The notes under the pieces: generated by a model | The model's database searches: none | The model's input: the letters and a program-made list of their open reading frames with translations, nothing else | What the model was told of the DNA's origin: nothing | Position numbers and translations under genes: made by a program | From: JAJDUF01 sp965214295 | GTDB lineage: Bacteria > Chloroflexota > UBA11872 > UBA12225 > JAJDUF01 | Length of the DNA stretch: 64,000 bases | Direction of reading: 5' to 3' | Assembly (NCBI GenBank): GCA_965214295.1 | Contig: OZ243944.1 | Coordinates: 124,001-188,000, forward strand | Part shown: piece by piece, positions 42,511-51,946 of the stretch | Position numbering within the stretch: the first letter of the stretch is position 1 | How the letters are laid out: each line of letters starts with the position of its first letter

Positions 42511-44457
42511 CTACTTCTTCTCGTCTTCATCGCTGGAGCGAAACTCCGCATCCACCACGTCGTCCCCAGCGGACCCGGTCTCGCTACCCGATGCATCACC
42601 CGGCGCCGTCTCAGGAGGCGGCGCTTCACCGGCCGCAGCCTCCTGGCCAACGTCCTTGTACATCGCCTCGGCCATCTTGTACGAGGCCTGTTCGAGCGCC
42701 TGCGTCAGCTCGCGGATACGACTAATGTCCGCCTCTTCCTTCAAGGCTGTCTTCAGGTCGTTCAACGCCGTCTCGATCTGGCCCTTCTCTTCCTCGCCGA
42801 TCTTGTCACCGTACTCGCTCAAACCCTTCTCGGTGCCGTACACGAGGCTATCGGCGCGGTTGCGCGCTTCGATCTCCTCACGACGCTGCTCGTCCTCTTC
42901 GGTGTGCGTCTCGGCCTCGCGCACCATCCGCTCCACCTGGGACTGGTCGAGGTGAGTCGAGGCCGTGATGGTCACGCGCTGCTCCTTACCGGTCCCCAGG
43001 TCCTTGGCCGACACGTTCAGAATGCCATTGGCATCAATGTCGAACGCGACCTCGACCTGCGGCACACCGCGCGGCGCCGGCGGAATACCCTCCAGCCGGA
43101 ACCGCCCGAGGGTCATGTTGTCGCGTGCCATCGGCCGCTCGCCCTGCAAAACATGAACGTCTACGGCGGTTTGCCCGTCCTCGGCCGTCGAGAACACCTC
43201 CGTCTTGCGCGTCGGAATAGTGGTGTTGCGCTCGATCAGGTGGGTCATCACGCCACCCAGCGTCTCGACACCGAGCGACAACGGGGTCACGTCCAGCAGG
43301 ACCACGTCCTTCACGTCGCCCGTGAGCACCGCCGCCTGGATCGCCGCGCCGACGGCGACTACCTCGTCGGGATTGACGCCCTGGTGTGGATCCTTCCCGG
43401 TCAGCTTCTTGACGAGATTCTGGATCACCGGCATCCGCGTGGAGCCACCCACCAGCACAACTTCGTCAATGGCGCTCGCCTTCAGCTTGGCATCGGCGAG
43501 CGCCTGCCGGAACGGCCCGACGCAGCGGTCGGTCAGCGCCGCCGTGCTCTCCTCGAACTGCGCCCGCGTCAGCGAAACGGCTAGATGCTTCGGACCGTGC
43601 TGATCGGCCGTGATGAAGGGCAGGTTGACCTCCGTCTGCACCACGCTGGACAGCTCGATCTTGGCCTTCTCGGCCGCCTCGATGAGCCGCTGAAGCGCCT
43701 GCCGGTCCTGGCGCAGATCAATGCCCTCCTGCTGCTGGAACTCCTTGGCCACGTACTCCACGATCTTCTGGTCGTAGTCGTCGCCACCCAAATGGGTATC
43801 CCCCGAGGTGCTCTTGACCTCGAACACGCCGTCTCCCACCTCCAAGATGGACACGTCGAAGGTGCCACCGCCGAGGTCCCAGACCAAGATCGTCTCCGTC
43901 TTCTTCTTGTCCAGACCGTAGGCCAGCGAGGCCGCCGTCGGCTCGTTGATAATCCGCAGCACCTCCAGCCCGGCGATCTGACCGGCATTCTTGGTCGCTT
44001 GCCGCTGGCTGTCGTTGAAGTACGCCGGGACCGTGAGCACCGCCTTGGTGATCTCTTCCCCGAGATACTTCTCCGCATCCGCCTTGAGCTTCTGCAGCAC
44101 CATCGCGGAGATTTCCTCCGGACTGTACTCGCGGTTGGTCGCCGGCAGCTTCACCCGCGCCTCGCCCTTTGGCCCCTGCACGACCTCGTAGGGCACCAGC
44201 CCCCGCTCATGGGCCACCTCACCGTAATGGCGACCCACAAAGCGCTTGATCGAGTAAACGGTGTTCTCCGAGTTCAGTACCGCCTGCCGGTGGGCCAGCT
44301 GCCCGGTCAGCCGCTCACCCGACTTGGTGAACGCCACCACCGACGGCGTCAGCCGCGATCCTTCTGCGTTGGTAATGACCAGGGGATCGCCACCTTCCAT
44401 GATGGCGATGACGGAGTTCGTCGTCCCCAAATCAATCCCCACTACCCGTTCTGCCAT
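42511..44457 (-). CDS. dnaK: Chaperone DnaK (Hsp70)
   Basis: The 648-aa protein starts 'MAERVVGIDLGTTNSVIAIM' and contains 'IINEPTAASLAYGLD', 'VWDLGGGTFDVSILE' and 'VLVGGSTRMPVIQ', the phosphate and adenosine motifs of Hsp70, with the substrate domain and acidic C-terminal tail ('GSAGDDVVDAEFRSSDEDEK'). ATG 44457 has AAGGAGTGG; an in-frame GTG 9 nt earlier is less likely. The gene starts only 49 nt after lon, with no separate promoter seen, so it is probably co-transcribed with lon. Confidence 0.98.
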   Translation of the reverse strand: MAERVVGIDLGTTNSVIAIMEGGDPLVITNAEGSRLTPSVVAFTKSGERLTGQLAHRQAVLNSENTVYSIKRFVGRHYGEVAHERGLVPYEVVQGPKGEARVKLPATNREYSPEEISAMVLQKLKADAEKYLGEEITKAVLTVPAYFNDSQRQATKNAGQIAGLEVLRIINEPTAASLAYGLDKKKTETILVWDLGGGTFDVSILEVGDGVFEVKSTSGDTHLGGDDYDQKIVEYVAKEFQQQEGIDLRQDRQALQRLIEAAEKAKIELSSVVQTEVNLPFITADQHGPKHLAVSLTRAQFEESTAALTDRCVGPFRQALADAKLKASAIDEVVLVGGSTRMPVIQNLVKKLTGKDPHQGVNPDEVVAVGAAIQAAVLTGDVKDVVLLDVTPLSLGVETLGGVMTHLIERNTTIPTRKTEVFSTAEDGQTAVDVHVLQGERPMARDNMTLGRFRLEGIPPAPRGVPQVEVAFDIDANGILNVSAKDLGTGKEQRVTITASTHLDQSQVERMVREAETHTEEDEQRREEIEARNRADSLVYGTEKGLSEYGDKIGEEEKGQIETALNDLKTALKEEADISRIRELTQALEQASYKMAEAMYKDVGQEAAAGEAPPPETAPGDASGSETGSAGDDVVDAEFRSSDEDEKK

Positions 44458-44506
44458 CGTTTCCACTCCTTCTCGTTCGTTGAGTTCTGTTGATCGTGCG
44501 ACTACT

Positions 44507-46942
44507 CTACGTTGCCACCAACGGCACGGCTGGCGACGCCTCGGCCGGTTTCAGCCAAGGCGCCGCCGGCACAGGCACGACCGGTCGCGCCGGCCGCAAC
44601 ACCCGTTTGAGTACTGCATTGATCCGGTCCACCCAGATCAGCTCGATGTCCTTGCGTATCTCCTCCGGAATCTCACTGAGGTCCTGCTTGTTCTCAGCGG
44701 GCAAGATCACTGCCCCCACACCCGCCCGGTGGGCCGCCAAGACCTTGTGCTTGACACCACCGATGGGCAGCACTCGTCCGCGCAAGGTGATCTCCCCCGT
44801 CATGGCAACATCGGAGCGCACCAGTCGGCCTGTCATGGCCGCGACAATGGCCGTGGTCATCGTAATGCCCGCCGACGGTCCATCCTTGGGCACACTGCCG
44901 GCCGGCACATGCACGTGTAAGGCGTGCTGCTCGAAGAAGCCGGTGTCCAGCCCCAGACTGCGGGCTTGCACGCGCGCCACCGTCAGCGCCGCCTGCGCCG
45001 ATTCCTGCATCACGTTGCCAAGCTGCCCCGTCAAAGTGAGCCGGGGCTTCCCCTCCATCCACGTCGCCTCCACGGCCACCACGTCGCCCCCCACCTCGCT
45101 CACCGTCAGGCCGTAGGCCACGCCCACCTCGTCCCGCCGATCCTCGACCAACGCCTCGAAGCGTGGCGGGTCCAACTGGCCCGCCAGGTCGTCAGGGGCC
45201 ACCGTCATCGCCTCGACCGAGCCTTCCACAATCTGCTTCGCCACCTTGCGGCACACGTGCGCGATCTCGCGCTCCAGGTTCCGCACGCCAGCCTCCTTCG
45301 TATACCCACGAATCAGTTGGCGTACCGTGTCATCCGGCAAGGTCAGCTGCCTATCGGTCAGGCCATGCTGGACGAATTGCCGCGGCAGCAGAAAGCGACG
45401 CGCGATGTGCAGCTTCTCCTCTTCCGTGTAGCCGGGGATCTGAATGACTTCCATCCGGTCGCGCAAGGCCGGCGGAATCGGATCGAGCAGGTTTGCCGTC
45501 GTGACGAAGATCACGCGCGACAGATCGAAGGGCACTTCCAGGTAGTGATCCGAGAAGTTCGCATTCTGCTCCGGGTCGAGCACCTCCAGCAGCGCCGACG
45601 ACGGATCGCCCCGGAAGTCCATGCCGAGCTTGTCAATCTCGTCCAGCATGAAGATGGGATTTTTCGTCCCGGCATCGCGCATACCCCGAATAATCCGACC
45701 CGGCATCGCGCCGACGTAGGTCCGCCGATGCCCACGGATTTCCGCCTCATCGCGCACGCCTCCCAGCGACAGGCGGACGAATTCGCGCCCCATCGCCCGC
45801 GCAATCGAGCGGCCCAGACTCGTCTTCCCCACGCCGGGCGGGCCGACAAAGCAGATGATGGGACTACGCAGCGTGCTGCTCAAGCGCCGCACGGCCAGGA
45901 ACTCCAGGATGCGATCCTTGACCTTCTCCAGCCCATAGTGATCTTCCTCCAAGGCCCGAGACGCCGCCGCAATCTCCAGCTGATCGGTCGTCTCCTTGGC
46001 CCAGGGCAGGTTCACGAGCCAGTCAATATAGGTGCGGATAATGCCGGTTTCCGGTGAGGCCAGCGGCACCGTCTGAAGCCGATCCAACTCCTTGAGCGCC
46101 CGCTCCTTCACCTCGTCCGACATCCCGGCGCTCTCGATCTGCTCCTTCAGCTCGTTCAGCTCCGCTTGCTGCGGATCCTCGCCTAGCTCTTTCTGGATCG
46201 CCCGCAACTGCTCGCGCAGCAGGTACTCCTTCTGCGTCTTCTCCATGCCCTCCTGGATTTCGGAGTGAATCTCGTTCCTCAGCTCCAAGATTTCCAACTG
46301 CTTGCCGAGGAAGGCACTCACGAGGCGCAGCCGCTCCGACACGTCGAGCGTCTCCAGCAACTGCTGGCGCTGCTCCAGCGTCAACTCCGGCGCGAAGCCC
46401 ACCAGGTCGGCCAGCCACCCCGGATCGTCGAGGCTGCGGGCATCATGGAACATCTCGCTCGGCACCGAGCGTCCTTCCTCCACGTATTGCTCCAACTGAC
46501 CCAATACCGAGCGCATCAAGGCCTCGATCTCCAGGCTGGCCTCCTGCGGCTCCGCCAGCGGCCGGTACCGCGCTACCAAGCAGTCCTCGACCAGACGCAC
46601 CGAGGTGATCTTGGCGCGGGCCTGCCCCTGGACGATGATCCGCAAGGTGCCGTCCGGCACACGCACAAGCTGTCGAATGAGCGCGACCGACCCGTAACGA
46701 TAGAGGTCCTTCGGCTTGACCTCTTCCAGTTCGGAATCGCGTTGCGCCACCAGCAACACCAGGCGGTCGGACTCATAGGCGCGCTCCACCGCCGCCAACG
46801 ACCGCGGCTTACCGACCAGCAACGGGACCGCCATGCGTGGGAACACCACGGCGTCAATGAGCGGCAGCACGGGCAGCCGACGCGGCAAATCATCCAACGG
46901 CATCGTCTCACTGCCCGGCAACCGGGTCTCGGACTGCGGCAT
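44507..46942 (-). CDS. lon: ATP-dependent protease Lon
   Basis: The 811-aa product is a complete LonA: N-terminal substrate domain, AAA+ with 'GPPGVGKTSLGRSIARAM' near residue 366, 'FMLDEIDKLG', and a protease domain with the catalytic Ser in 'PKDGPSAGITM' (~687) and the downstream Lys in 'VLAAHRAGVGAVILP'. It degrades damaged and regulatory proteins. ATG 46942 is chosen because AAGGAT lies properly before it; an ATG at 46951 is alternative. It heads the heat-shock operon behind a HAIR-overlapped promoter. Confidence 0.97.
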   Translation of the reverse strand: MPQSETRLPGSETMPLDDLPRRLPVLPLIDAVVFPRMAVPLLVGKPRSLAAVERAYESDRLVLLVAQRDSELEEVKPKDLYRYGSVALIRQLVRVPDGTLRIIVQGQARAKITSVRLVEDCLVARYRPLAEPQEASLEIEALMRSVLGQLEQYVEEGRSVPSEMFHDARSLDDPGWLADLVGFAPELTLEQRQQLLETLDVSERLRLVSAFLGKQLEILELRNEIHSEIQEGMEKTQKEYLLREQLRAIQKELGEDPQQAELNELKEQIESAGMSDEVKERALKELDRLQTVPLASPETGIIRTYIDWLVNLPWAKETTDQLEIAAASRALEEDHYGLEKVKDRILEFLAVRRLSSTLRSPIICFVGPPGVGKTSLGRSIARAMGREFVRLSLGGVRDEAEIRGHRRTYVGAMPGRIIRGMRDAGTKNPIFMLDEIDKLGMDFRGDPSSALLEVLDPEQNANFSDHYLEVPFDLSRVIFVTTANLLDPIPPALRDRMEVIQIPGYTEEEKLHIARRFLLPRQFVQHGLTDRQLTLPDDTVRQLIRGYTKEAGVRNLEREIAHVCRKVAKQIVEGSVEAMTVAPDDLAGQLDPPRFEALVEDRRDEVGVAYGLTVSEVGGDVVAVEATWMEGKPRLTLTGQLGNVMQESAQAALTVARVQARSLGLDTGFFEQHALHVHVPAGSVPKDGPSAGITMTTAIVAAMTGRLVRSDVAMTGEITLRGRVLPIGGVKHKVLAAHRAGVGAVILPAENKQDLSEIPEEIRKDIELIWVDRINAVLKRVLRPARPVVPVPAAPWLKPAEASPAVPLVAT

Positions 46943-47078
46943 ACTTGGCATCCTTATCGCTTGTTGGGGCTAGTGTACTACCACCTCGTAGGTCCTGAGC
47001 TGTTGCCGGGGCGGCTGCCCCGTCGGCCTGAGGCTGACATCCCACCAGATTTGGTGAGCGCAACCTATGACAATATCT

Positions 47079-47108
47079 AGTATAAAACTTGAGCCTATTC
47101 TTGTCAAG
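47079..47108 (-). promoter_or_regulatory. Heat-shock operon promoter with HAIR-like HspR operator
   Basis: On the minus strand TTGACA (47102-47107) and TATACT (47079-47084) are exactly 17 bp apart, a near-consensus promoter. Overlapping it on the plus strand is CTTGAGC-N7-TGTCAAG (47088-47108); the HAIR consensus is CTTGAGT-N7-ACTCAAG, so 11 of 14 positions match. The operator covers the -35 and spacer, so bound HspR would block RNA polymerase. Confidence 0.8.
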
Positions 47109-47151
47109 GTCTGAGTGGCCGCAGCAGCAAAGCGGCGTGGGAACACGCTGA

Positions 47152-49377
47152 CTAGCCGCCCGGGCGCACCACCGGCGGCCCGACCGGCGTTGGCGGTACG
47201 TGAGGCACCTGGGTCGGCAACGGCTCCGGACCAATCACCGGCCGCCCGGCCACCGGATACGGGGTCCACACCGGTATAGCGGTCGGTGCCGGTGGGGCGG
47301 TGGGAGTCCCGTTGGCCGTCGCTGGCGGTGGTGGCGGCGGCAGTGGTTTCGTACACTCCTCCACTCGCGGCACGGCCGAGCGCAAGAAATACTCCGGATA
47401 GCCACAGACCGCCGATTGCACCAGACCGGGCGGCGGTATGAATTGCTGCGGCACCTGACCTCTGGTCGCCACCTGCATGAAATTGCGCCAGATCACGCCA
47501 CCGCCTTGCGAGCCGGGCACCCGCCGCATCTCCGAATTGTCGGTATTGCCCACCCACACCCCCACCACCAGGTCAGGCGTATAGCCGACCGCCCAGGAGT
47601 CGCGGAAGTCGTTCGTCGTCCCGGTCTTGACGGCCGCCGGCACCCCCACGTTGAGCAGCGTGCCGAATATCGCCTGTCGGGTCCGCTCATCGGCCAGGAT
47701 GTCGGTAATCATGAACGCCACCTCTGGAATCAACACCGGCTTCCCCCGCGGCCGATGCTCCCACACCGGGCGATCATCCAGATCGGTAATGCGGAGAATT
47801 GGGCTAGTGTCGTAGTACAGTCCGTTATTCGCAAACACGGCATAGGCGCGCGCTATCTCCAGCAACCGCACCCCCCCACTGCCCAGCGTCAAACTGAGCA
47901 CCGGCGGCAGGTAGGTGGTGATGCCCATTGCCCGCGCCGTCTCGATCACCCGGCCGGCGCCCACGCGGTCCAGCAGAATCACGGCCGGGATATTGTGCGA
48001 ATTGGCCAATGCCTCGCGCAACGTGAGGTACCCGTGCCACTTGTAGTCGTAATTGCGGGGCTTGAACTGCCGTTCCTCCGGCGCAACGCCCGGCAATTCG
48101 TACTCGATTGCCCGGTCATGGATCAACGAAGCGGGCGTCCACTTCCCGGAGGCGAAGGCCGTCGCATAGGTAAACGGCTTGAACGCCGACCCCGGCTGCC
48201 GCGCCGCCAGGGTAACGTTGACTTGGCCGTCAATCCCTACATCGTAGAAGTCGTAGCTGCCGACCATCGCGAGGATTTCACCCGTATCGGGCCGCAGGGC
48301 GACGAGCGCGCCGTTATTGACATCCTGGCCTTGCAGCTCATCCACGCGCTGTCGCACCGCGCCCTCGGCCGCAGCCTGGAGTTCCAAGTCGAGGGACGTA
48401 ATGACCTTCAGCCCCCGACGCAAGTCTTCCGGGGCAACCGTGTGCTCCAAGACCTCACGCACGTAGAACACGAAGTGCGGATGCTGGATGGAGACCCGCG
48501 GTGCCCGAAAGGCCATCCGCCGGCCTTGCTCTTTGGCCGCCTCCGCCTCGGCGCGCGTAATCATCCCGAAGCGCACCATGTTCTCCAAGACACTGGCCTG
48601 CTGCCGCCGCGCCAAGCTCGGATTAACCACCGGGGAATACTCGGACGGCGCCGGCAGGAGACCGACGATCAAAGCCGCTTCCGCCAAGTCCAGATCCTTG
48701 GCATGCTTCCCGAAGTAGCTCAATGCCGCCGCCTCGATACCATAGGCCTGATTGCCGAAGTACATCTGGTTGAGGAACATCTCCAGGATTTCGTTCTTCG
48801 AGAACTGCGTCTCGACCTGGATGGCGAGGGTCAGCTCGCGCAGCTTGCGGGGGAGCGTCTGCTCCCGCGTCAGGAAGGTGTCGCGGACCAACTGCTGCGT
48901 GATCGTGGAGCCACCTTGCAAGGAGGCGGTCGTACCCGTGATGTCGCGGAAAACGGCCCGGATGATCCCCCGTGGATCGAAGCCGGCGTGCGTGTAGAAG
49001 CTGGCATCTTCGTTAGCCACCACCGCCTGAATGACATACGGTGAGACGGCATGCAGCGGCACGTTGACCCGCCGCTCCTCGTAGAACTCGTACAGCAGCA
49101 CTTGGCCGGTCCGGTCGTAGATTTGCGTGACTTGCGCCAGCGGCCGCGCCCCGAGCTTGGAGGCGTCGGGGAGGTCACTGAAGACCGTCTCACGGGCATA
49201 GGCAAAGGCGGCGCCGGCCCCCGTCGCCGCCAAACCCGCGAGCGCCAAGAAGACCACTACGCTCATCAGCCCGAAGAACACGATCATGCTGCCTGCAACG
49301 GCGACAAGCAGCGGCGCCTTCGCGCCGTTGGCGGCGCGACGACGACGGTAGCGAGCGAGTAAGTAACGTGAGGCCAT
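47152..49377 (-). CDS. Class A penicillin-binding protein
   Basis: The 741-aa protein has one N-terminal membrane anchor (~25-55), a glycosyltransferase 51 domain ('EDASFYTHAGFDPRGIIRA' with catalytic Glu near 121; 'QGGSTITQQLV') and a transpeptidase domain with SxxK in 'GSAFKPF' (~394), SxN in 'ANSHNIP' and 'KTGTTND' (~581). A Pro-rich tail ends the protein. It polymerises and cross-links peptidoglycan outside the membrane, which implies a cell wall. Its 3' end lies 44 nt from the lon promoter. Confidence 0.96.
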   Translation of the reverse strand: MASRYLLARYRRRRAANGAKAPLLVAVAGSMIVFFGLMSVVVFLALAGLAATGAGAAFAYARETVFSDLPDASKLGARPLAQVTQIYDRTGQVLLYEFYEERRVNVPLHAVSPYVIQAVVANEDASFYTHAGFDPRGIIRAVFRDITGTTASLQGGSTITQQLVRDTFLTREQTLPRKLRELTLAIQVETQFSKNEILEMFLNQMYFGNQAYGIEAAALSYFGKHAKDLDLAEAALIVGLLPAPSEYSPVVNPSLARRQQASVLENMVRFGMITRAEAEAAKEQGRRMAFRAPRVSIQHPHFVFYVREVLEHTVAPEDLRRGLKVITSLDLELQAAAEGAVRQRVDELQGQDVNNGALVALRPDTGEILAMVGSYDFYDVGIDGQVNVTLAARQPGSAFKPFTYATAFASGKWTPASLIHDRAIEYELPGVAPEERQFKPRNYDYKWHGYLTLREALANSHNIPAVILLDRVGAGRVIETARAMGITTYLPPVLSLTLGSGGVRLLEIARAYAVFANNGLYYDTSPILRITDLDDRPVWEHRPRGKPVLIPEVAFMITDILADERTRQAIFGTLLNVGVPAAVKTGTTNDFRDSWAVGYTPDLVVGVWVGNTDNSEMRRVPGSQGGGVIWRNFMQVATRGQVPQQFIPPPGLVQSAVCGYPEYFLRSAVPRVEECTKPLPPPPPPATANGTPTAPPAPTAIPVWTPYPVAGRPVIGPEPLPTQVPHVPPTPVGPPVVRPGG

Positions 49378-49509
49378 ATCCGGTCGCGTCGTTCTCGACC
49401 CGTAGCTGTGGGCGAGACCGCCTCTCCATAACGAGCAGAAGTAGCCGGCCCCTCCCCCTACGAGGATACCACCGCCGCCGCGCGGCCGTCAGCCAGTAGC
49501 ACCCAGCCG

Positions 49510-49769
49510 TTAGCTGTCAGCCAGCAGAATGTGCCACACCTGGACTGCGGCGGAAGCCCCAGTGACGAGGCGGCGGCCAGGACCGTCATTCCCGCGCAAG
49601 CCACCGTCCGGACTGCCTGACAACCATTTTCCGCACCCCGGCCCGGTCATTCCCGCGCCAGCAGGAATCTAGCACGCGCCCCGGATGGCGCAGACTCCCG
49701 TGTGTGCGGGCAGCACAGGCCGGGGCAGGCACGACGCCTCCCGGCTGACAACTGACGGCTGACAGCTAA
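49510..49769. repeat. 260-bp intergenic segment bounded by 13-bp inverted repeats
   Basis: TTAGCTGTCAGCC (49510-49522) and GGCTGACAGCTAA (49757-49769) are perfect inverted copies. Between them are several family B fragments (49540-49570, 49579-49605, 49640-49672). The right end runs into the panC stop codon. The layout is MITE-like, but no target duplication was found. The rest of the gap 49378-49765 shows no gene. Confidence 0.6.
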
Positions 49770-50596
49770 ACTGCCATATTGTCAATGAGATGCACGCCGG
49801 CCACGTGTACCGCAATCAGCAGCCGTGCCTCGCCCCCCACCTTATGCAGCGGCCCCAGGCTTTCCGGGTCCACCACCGCGGCGTAGTCCAGTGCCGCGCC
49901 CGGCTCCGCCGCGACCGTCTCGGTCATGCACGCCACGAGGCGGTCGCCGCGCCGCTCCCCGGCCCGGTAGGCGCGGCGGGCCGCATGCAGCGCCCGATAG
50001 AGCACGGTCGCGCTCCGGCGGTCCGGCGCCGCGAGATAAGCGTTGCGCGAGCTGTAGGCGAGTCCGTCCGGCTCACGGATCGTCGGACAAGGCACCACCT
50101 CGACGTCGAGGTACAGGTCCCCCACCAGCCGGCGGATGACCTGTAGCTGCTGGTAGTCCTTCTCCCCGAAATAGGCCCGCCGGGGCTGGCAGAGACGGAA
50201 CAAGATCGCCACCACCGTCGCGACCCCGCGGAAGTGACCGGGGCGGCTCTCCCCCTCCCAGCGCGACGCCGCGCCGGTCGGCTCCACGTAGCTCGCAAAC
50301 CCCGGCGGATACAGGTCGTCTACTGTCGGCATGAAGACCAACTCTACTCCGGCTTGCTCCGCCAGCTCCAGATCGCGCTCCAAGGGGCGCGGATACGTGG
50401 CCAGGTCCTCGTTGGTGCCGAATTGCAGGGGATTGACGAACAAGGTCATCCAGAGCGCGCCGCCCCCCGCCCGTCCACGCTCCAGCAAAGAGAGATGGCC
50501 CGGGTGGAGCGCCCCCATCGTCGGCACCAACTCAATCGGCCGCGACTCGGCGGCCCGCACCCGACGCAAACTGGGAATCGCTGACACGATACGCAT
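49766..50596 (-). CDS. panC: Pantothenate synthetase
   Basis: The 276-aa product has the nucleotidyltransferase motif 'VPTMGALHPGHLSLL' near residue 25, 'LFVNPLQFGTNEDL', 'FGEKDYQQLQVI' and 'REPDGLAYSSRN', diagnostic of PanC, which joins pantoate and beta-alanine with ATP. It lies downstream of panB, on the same strand but separated by a 249-nt repeat-rich gap. Confidence 0.96.
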   Translation of the reverse strand: MRIVSAIPSLRRVRAAESRPIELVPTMGALHPGHLSLLERGRAGGGALWMTLFVNPLQFGTNEDLATYPRPLERDLELAEQAGVELVFMPTVDDLYPPGFASYVEPTGAASRWEGESRPGHFRGVATVVAILFRLCQPRRAYFGEKDYQQLQVIRRLVGDLYLDVEVVPCPTIREPDGLAYSSRNAYLAAPDRRSATVLYRALHAARRAYRAGERRGDRLVACMTETVAAEPGAALDYAAVVDPESLGPLHKVGGEARLLIAVHVAGVHLIDNMAV

Positions 50597-50845
50597 GCGT
50601 CAGTCCCTTCTGACCTCACCCCCCGGCCCTTCCTGAACCGGGTCGGGGCACGAGTCGTCGTAGGCTGTAGCCCACTGCGCCCGTCCCCGCACAAAAGCGG
50701 AGGGACTCCGCCCGGTCACCGGGTATTGCGGACGAAGCGGCCCATTCCCCTGCTTTGCAGGAGGACAATAGGGGGCTAGGACCCCACTTGGCCTTCCTGA
50801 CAGGGGGAGGTCTTTTGTGCTAGGGGGCGATCAATCGCGCCTCAC
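50597..50845. repeat. Repeat-rich gap between panB and panC
   Basis: Contains a partial family A unit (50613-50640), a CCCCTG/CAGGGGG-type stretch and a GGGGGCGATCAATCGCGCC unit (50822-50840). No gene or clear promoter. Confidence 0.55.
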
Positions 50846-51769
50846 CTAAGCAGAATCATCCGCCTCGTCCGCGCCGGAGCCAGGCGCCTCCCAATCGGCC
50901 AGCGCAGCCAGCGTCCGCTCATCGGCCGCAAAGCTCTCGGCTGCACCGGGAAACTTCCGGCTCCGCACGTCCGCCGCATACGCTCCCAGCGCCTGCTCGA
51001 CGAGCGTGTCGAGGTGTATGTACCGGCGGGTGTGGCTCTTGGTGCGCCGGCCGGCCGTGAAGCCGAGCAGGTCGTGGAGCACCTGCACTTGCCCGTCACA
51101 CTCCGACCCGGCGGCGATGCCGATGGTCGGGACGCGGACCCGCTCGGTAATCGCCGCTGCCACCTCCGTCGGCAGCCCTTCCAGCACGATGCTGAAGCAC
51201 CCGGCAGCTTCCAACGCCAGCGCATCATCGAGCAGTGCTCGCGCCGCTGTGGGCGTGCGCCCTTGGAGCCGATTGCCGCCCAGCTGATAGTACGACTGGG
51301 GGGTGAGACCGATATGCCCCATGACAGGAATGCCGGCCTCGACCAGCGCGCGGATGGTTGCGGCTACCGGCCGCCCTCCTTCCAGCTTCACCGCCTGGGC
51401 ATTGCCCTCCTGCATCAAGCGCCCGGCATGGCGCAGAGCGTCTGCGACGCCGGTGCGGAAGGTGAGAAAGGGCATGTCACCGATTACCAGCGTGCGCCGC
51501 GCCCCCCGGCGCACCGCTTGCAGGTGATGCACCATGGTGTCCAGCGTCACCGGAATGGTGGTGAGGTGGCCGAGCACCATTTGACCTAGCGTATCGCCAA
51601 CCAAGATCGCATCCACACCGGCCGCCTCCGCCAACCGCGCCATCGGGAAGTCGTAGGCCGTAACCAGCACGAGCGGCTCGGCGGCGCCTTTCCGCGCCTG
51701 CACGTCGTAGGGGGTCAGCCGGCGGGAAGAGGTACGCCGGTTCCGAGGCGTTCCTTCCTGGTCAGTCAT
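50846..51769 (-). CDS. panB: 3-methyl-2-oxobutanoate hydroxymethyltransferase
   Basis: The 307-aa TIM-barrel has 'LVLVTAYDFPMARLAEAAGV', 'ILVGDTLGQMVLGH' (metal Asp), 'VKLEGG' and 'MGHIGLTPQSYYQLGG', 'IGIAAGSECDGQVQVLHD', as in PanB. It makes ketopantoate from ketoisovalerate and methylene-tetrahydrofolate. ATG 51769 lies six bases after a TATGAT extended -10, so the mRNA may be leaderless or nearly so; no Shine-Dalgarno is seen. Residues upstream of this Met in the frame are not family-like. Confidence 0.95.
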   Translation of the reverse strand: MTDQEGTPRNRRTSSRRLTPYDVQARKGAAEPLVLVTAYDFPMARLAEAAGVDAILVGDTLGQMVLGHLTTIPVTLDTMVHHLQAVRRGARRTLVIGDMPFLTFRTGVADALRHAGRLMQEGNAQAVKLEGGRPVAATIRALVEAGIPVMGHIGLTPQSYYQLGGNRLQGRTPTAARALLDDALALEAAGCFSIVLEGLPTEVAAAITERVRVPTIGIAAGSECDGQVQVLHDLLGFTAGRRTKSHTRRYIHLDTLVEQALGAYAADVRSRKFPGAAESFAADERTLAALADWEAPGSGADEADDSA

Positions 51770-51775
51770 GGCCGT

Positions 51776-51784
51776 ATCATAGCA
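51776..51784 (-). promoter_or_regulatory. Extended -10 promoter of panB
   Basis: TGCTATGAT on the minus strand ends six bases before the panB ATG, implying a transcript that starts at or next to the start codon. No -35 is apparent. Confidence 0.45.
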
Positions 51785-51946
51785 CTGTACCGCCAACATA
51801 ATCGAGAATCGAGCGGCCCCACCACCGCCGGCTGCTTGTGTCACGCCCCAGCGCCCCGTTTACCGACCCCTACACGTCGCTGCCGCCGGTCTGTAGACTT
51901 ACAAACGCCGTCGTTAGCCCCTGCTGTCCCGCAACAGGAGAGAATC

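Noticed and set aside
44467..44506. A second HAIR site upstream of dnaK
   Set aside because: TTGAGT occurs near 44480 but the opposite half-site is missing.
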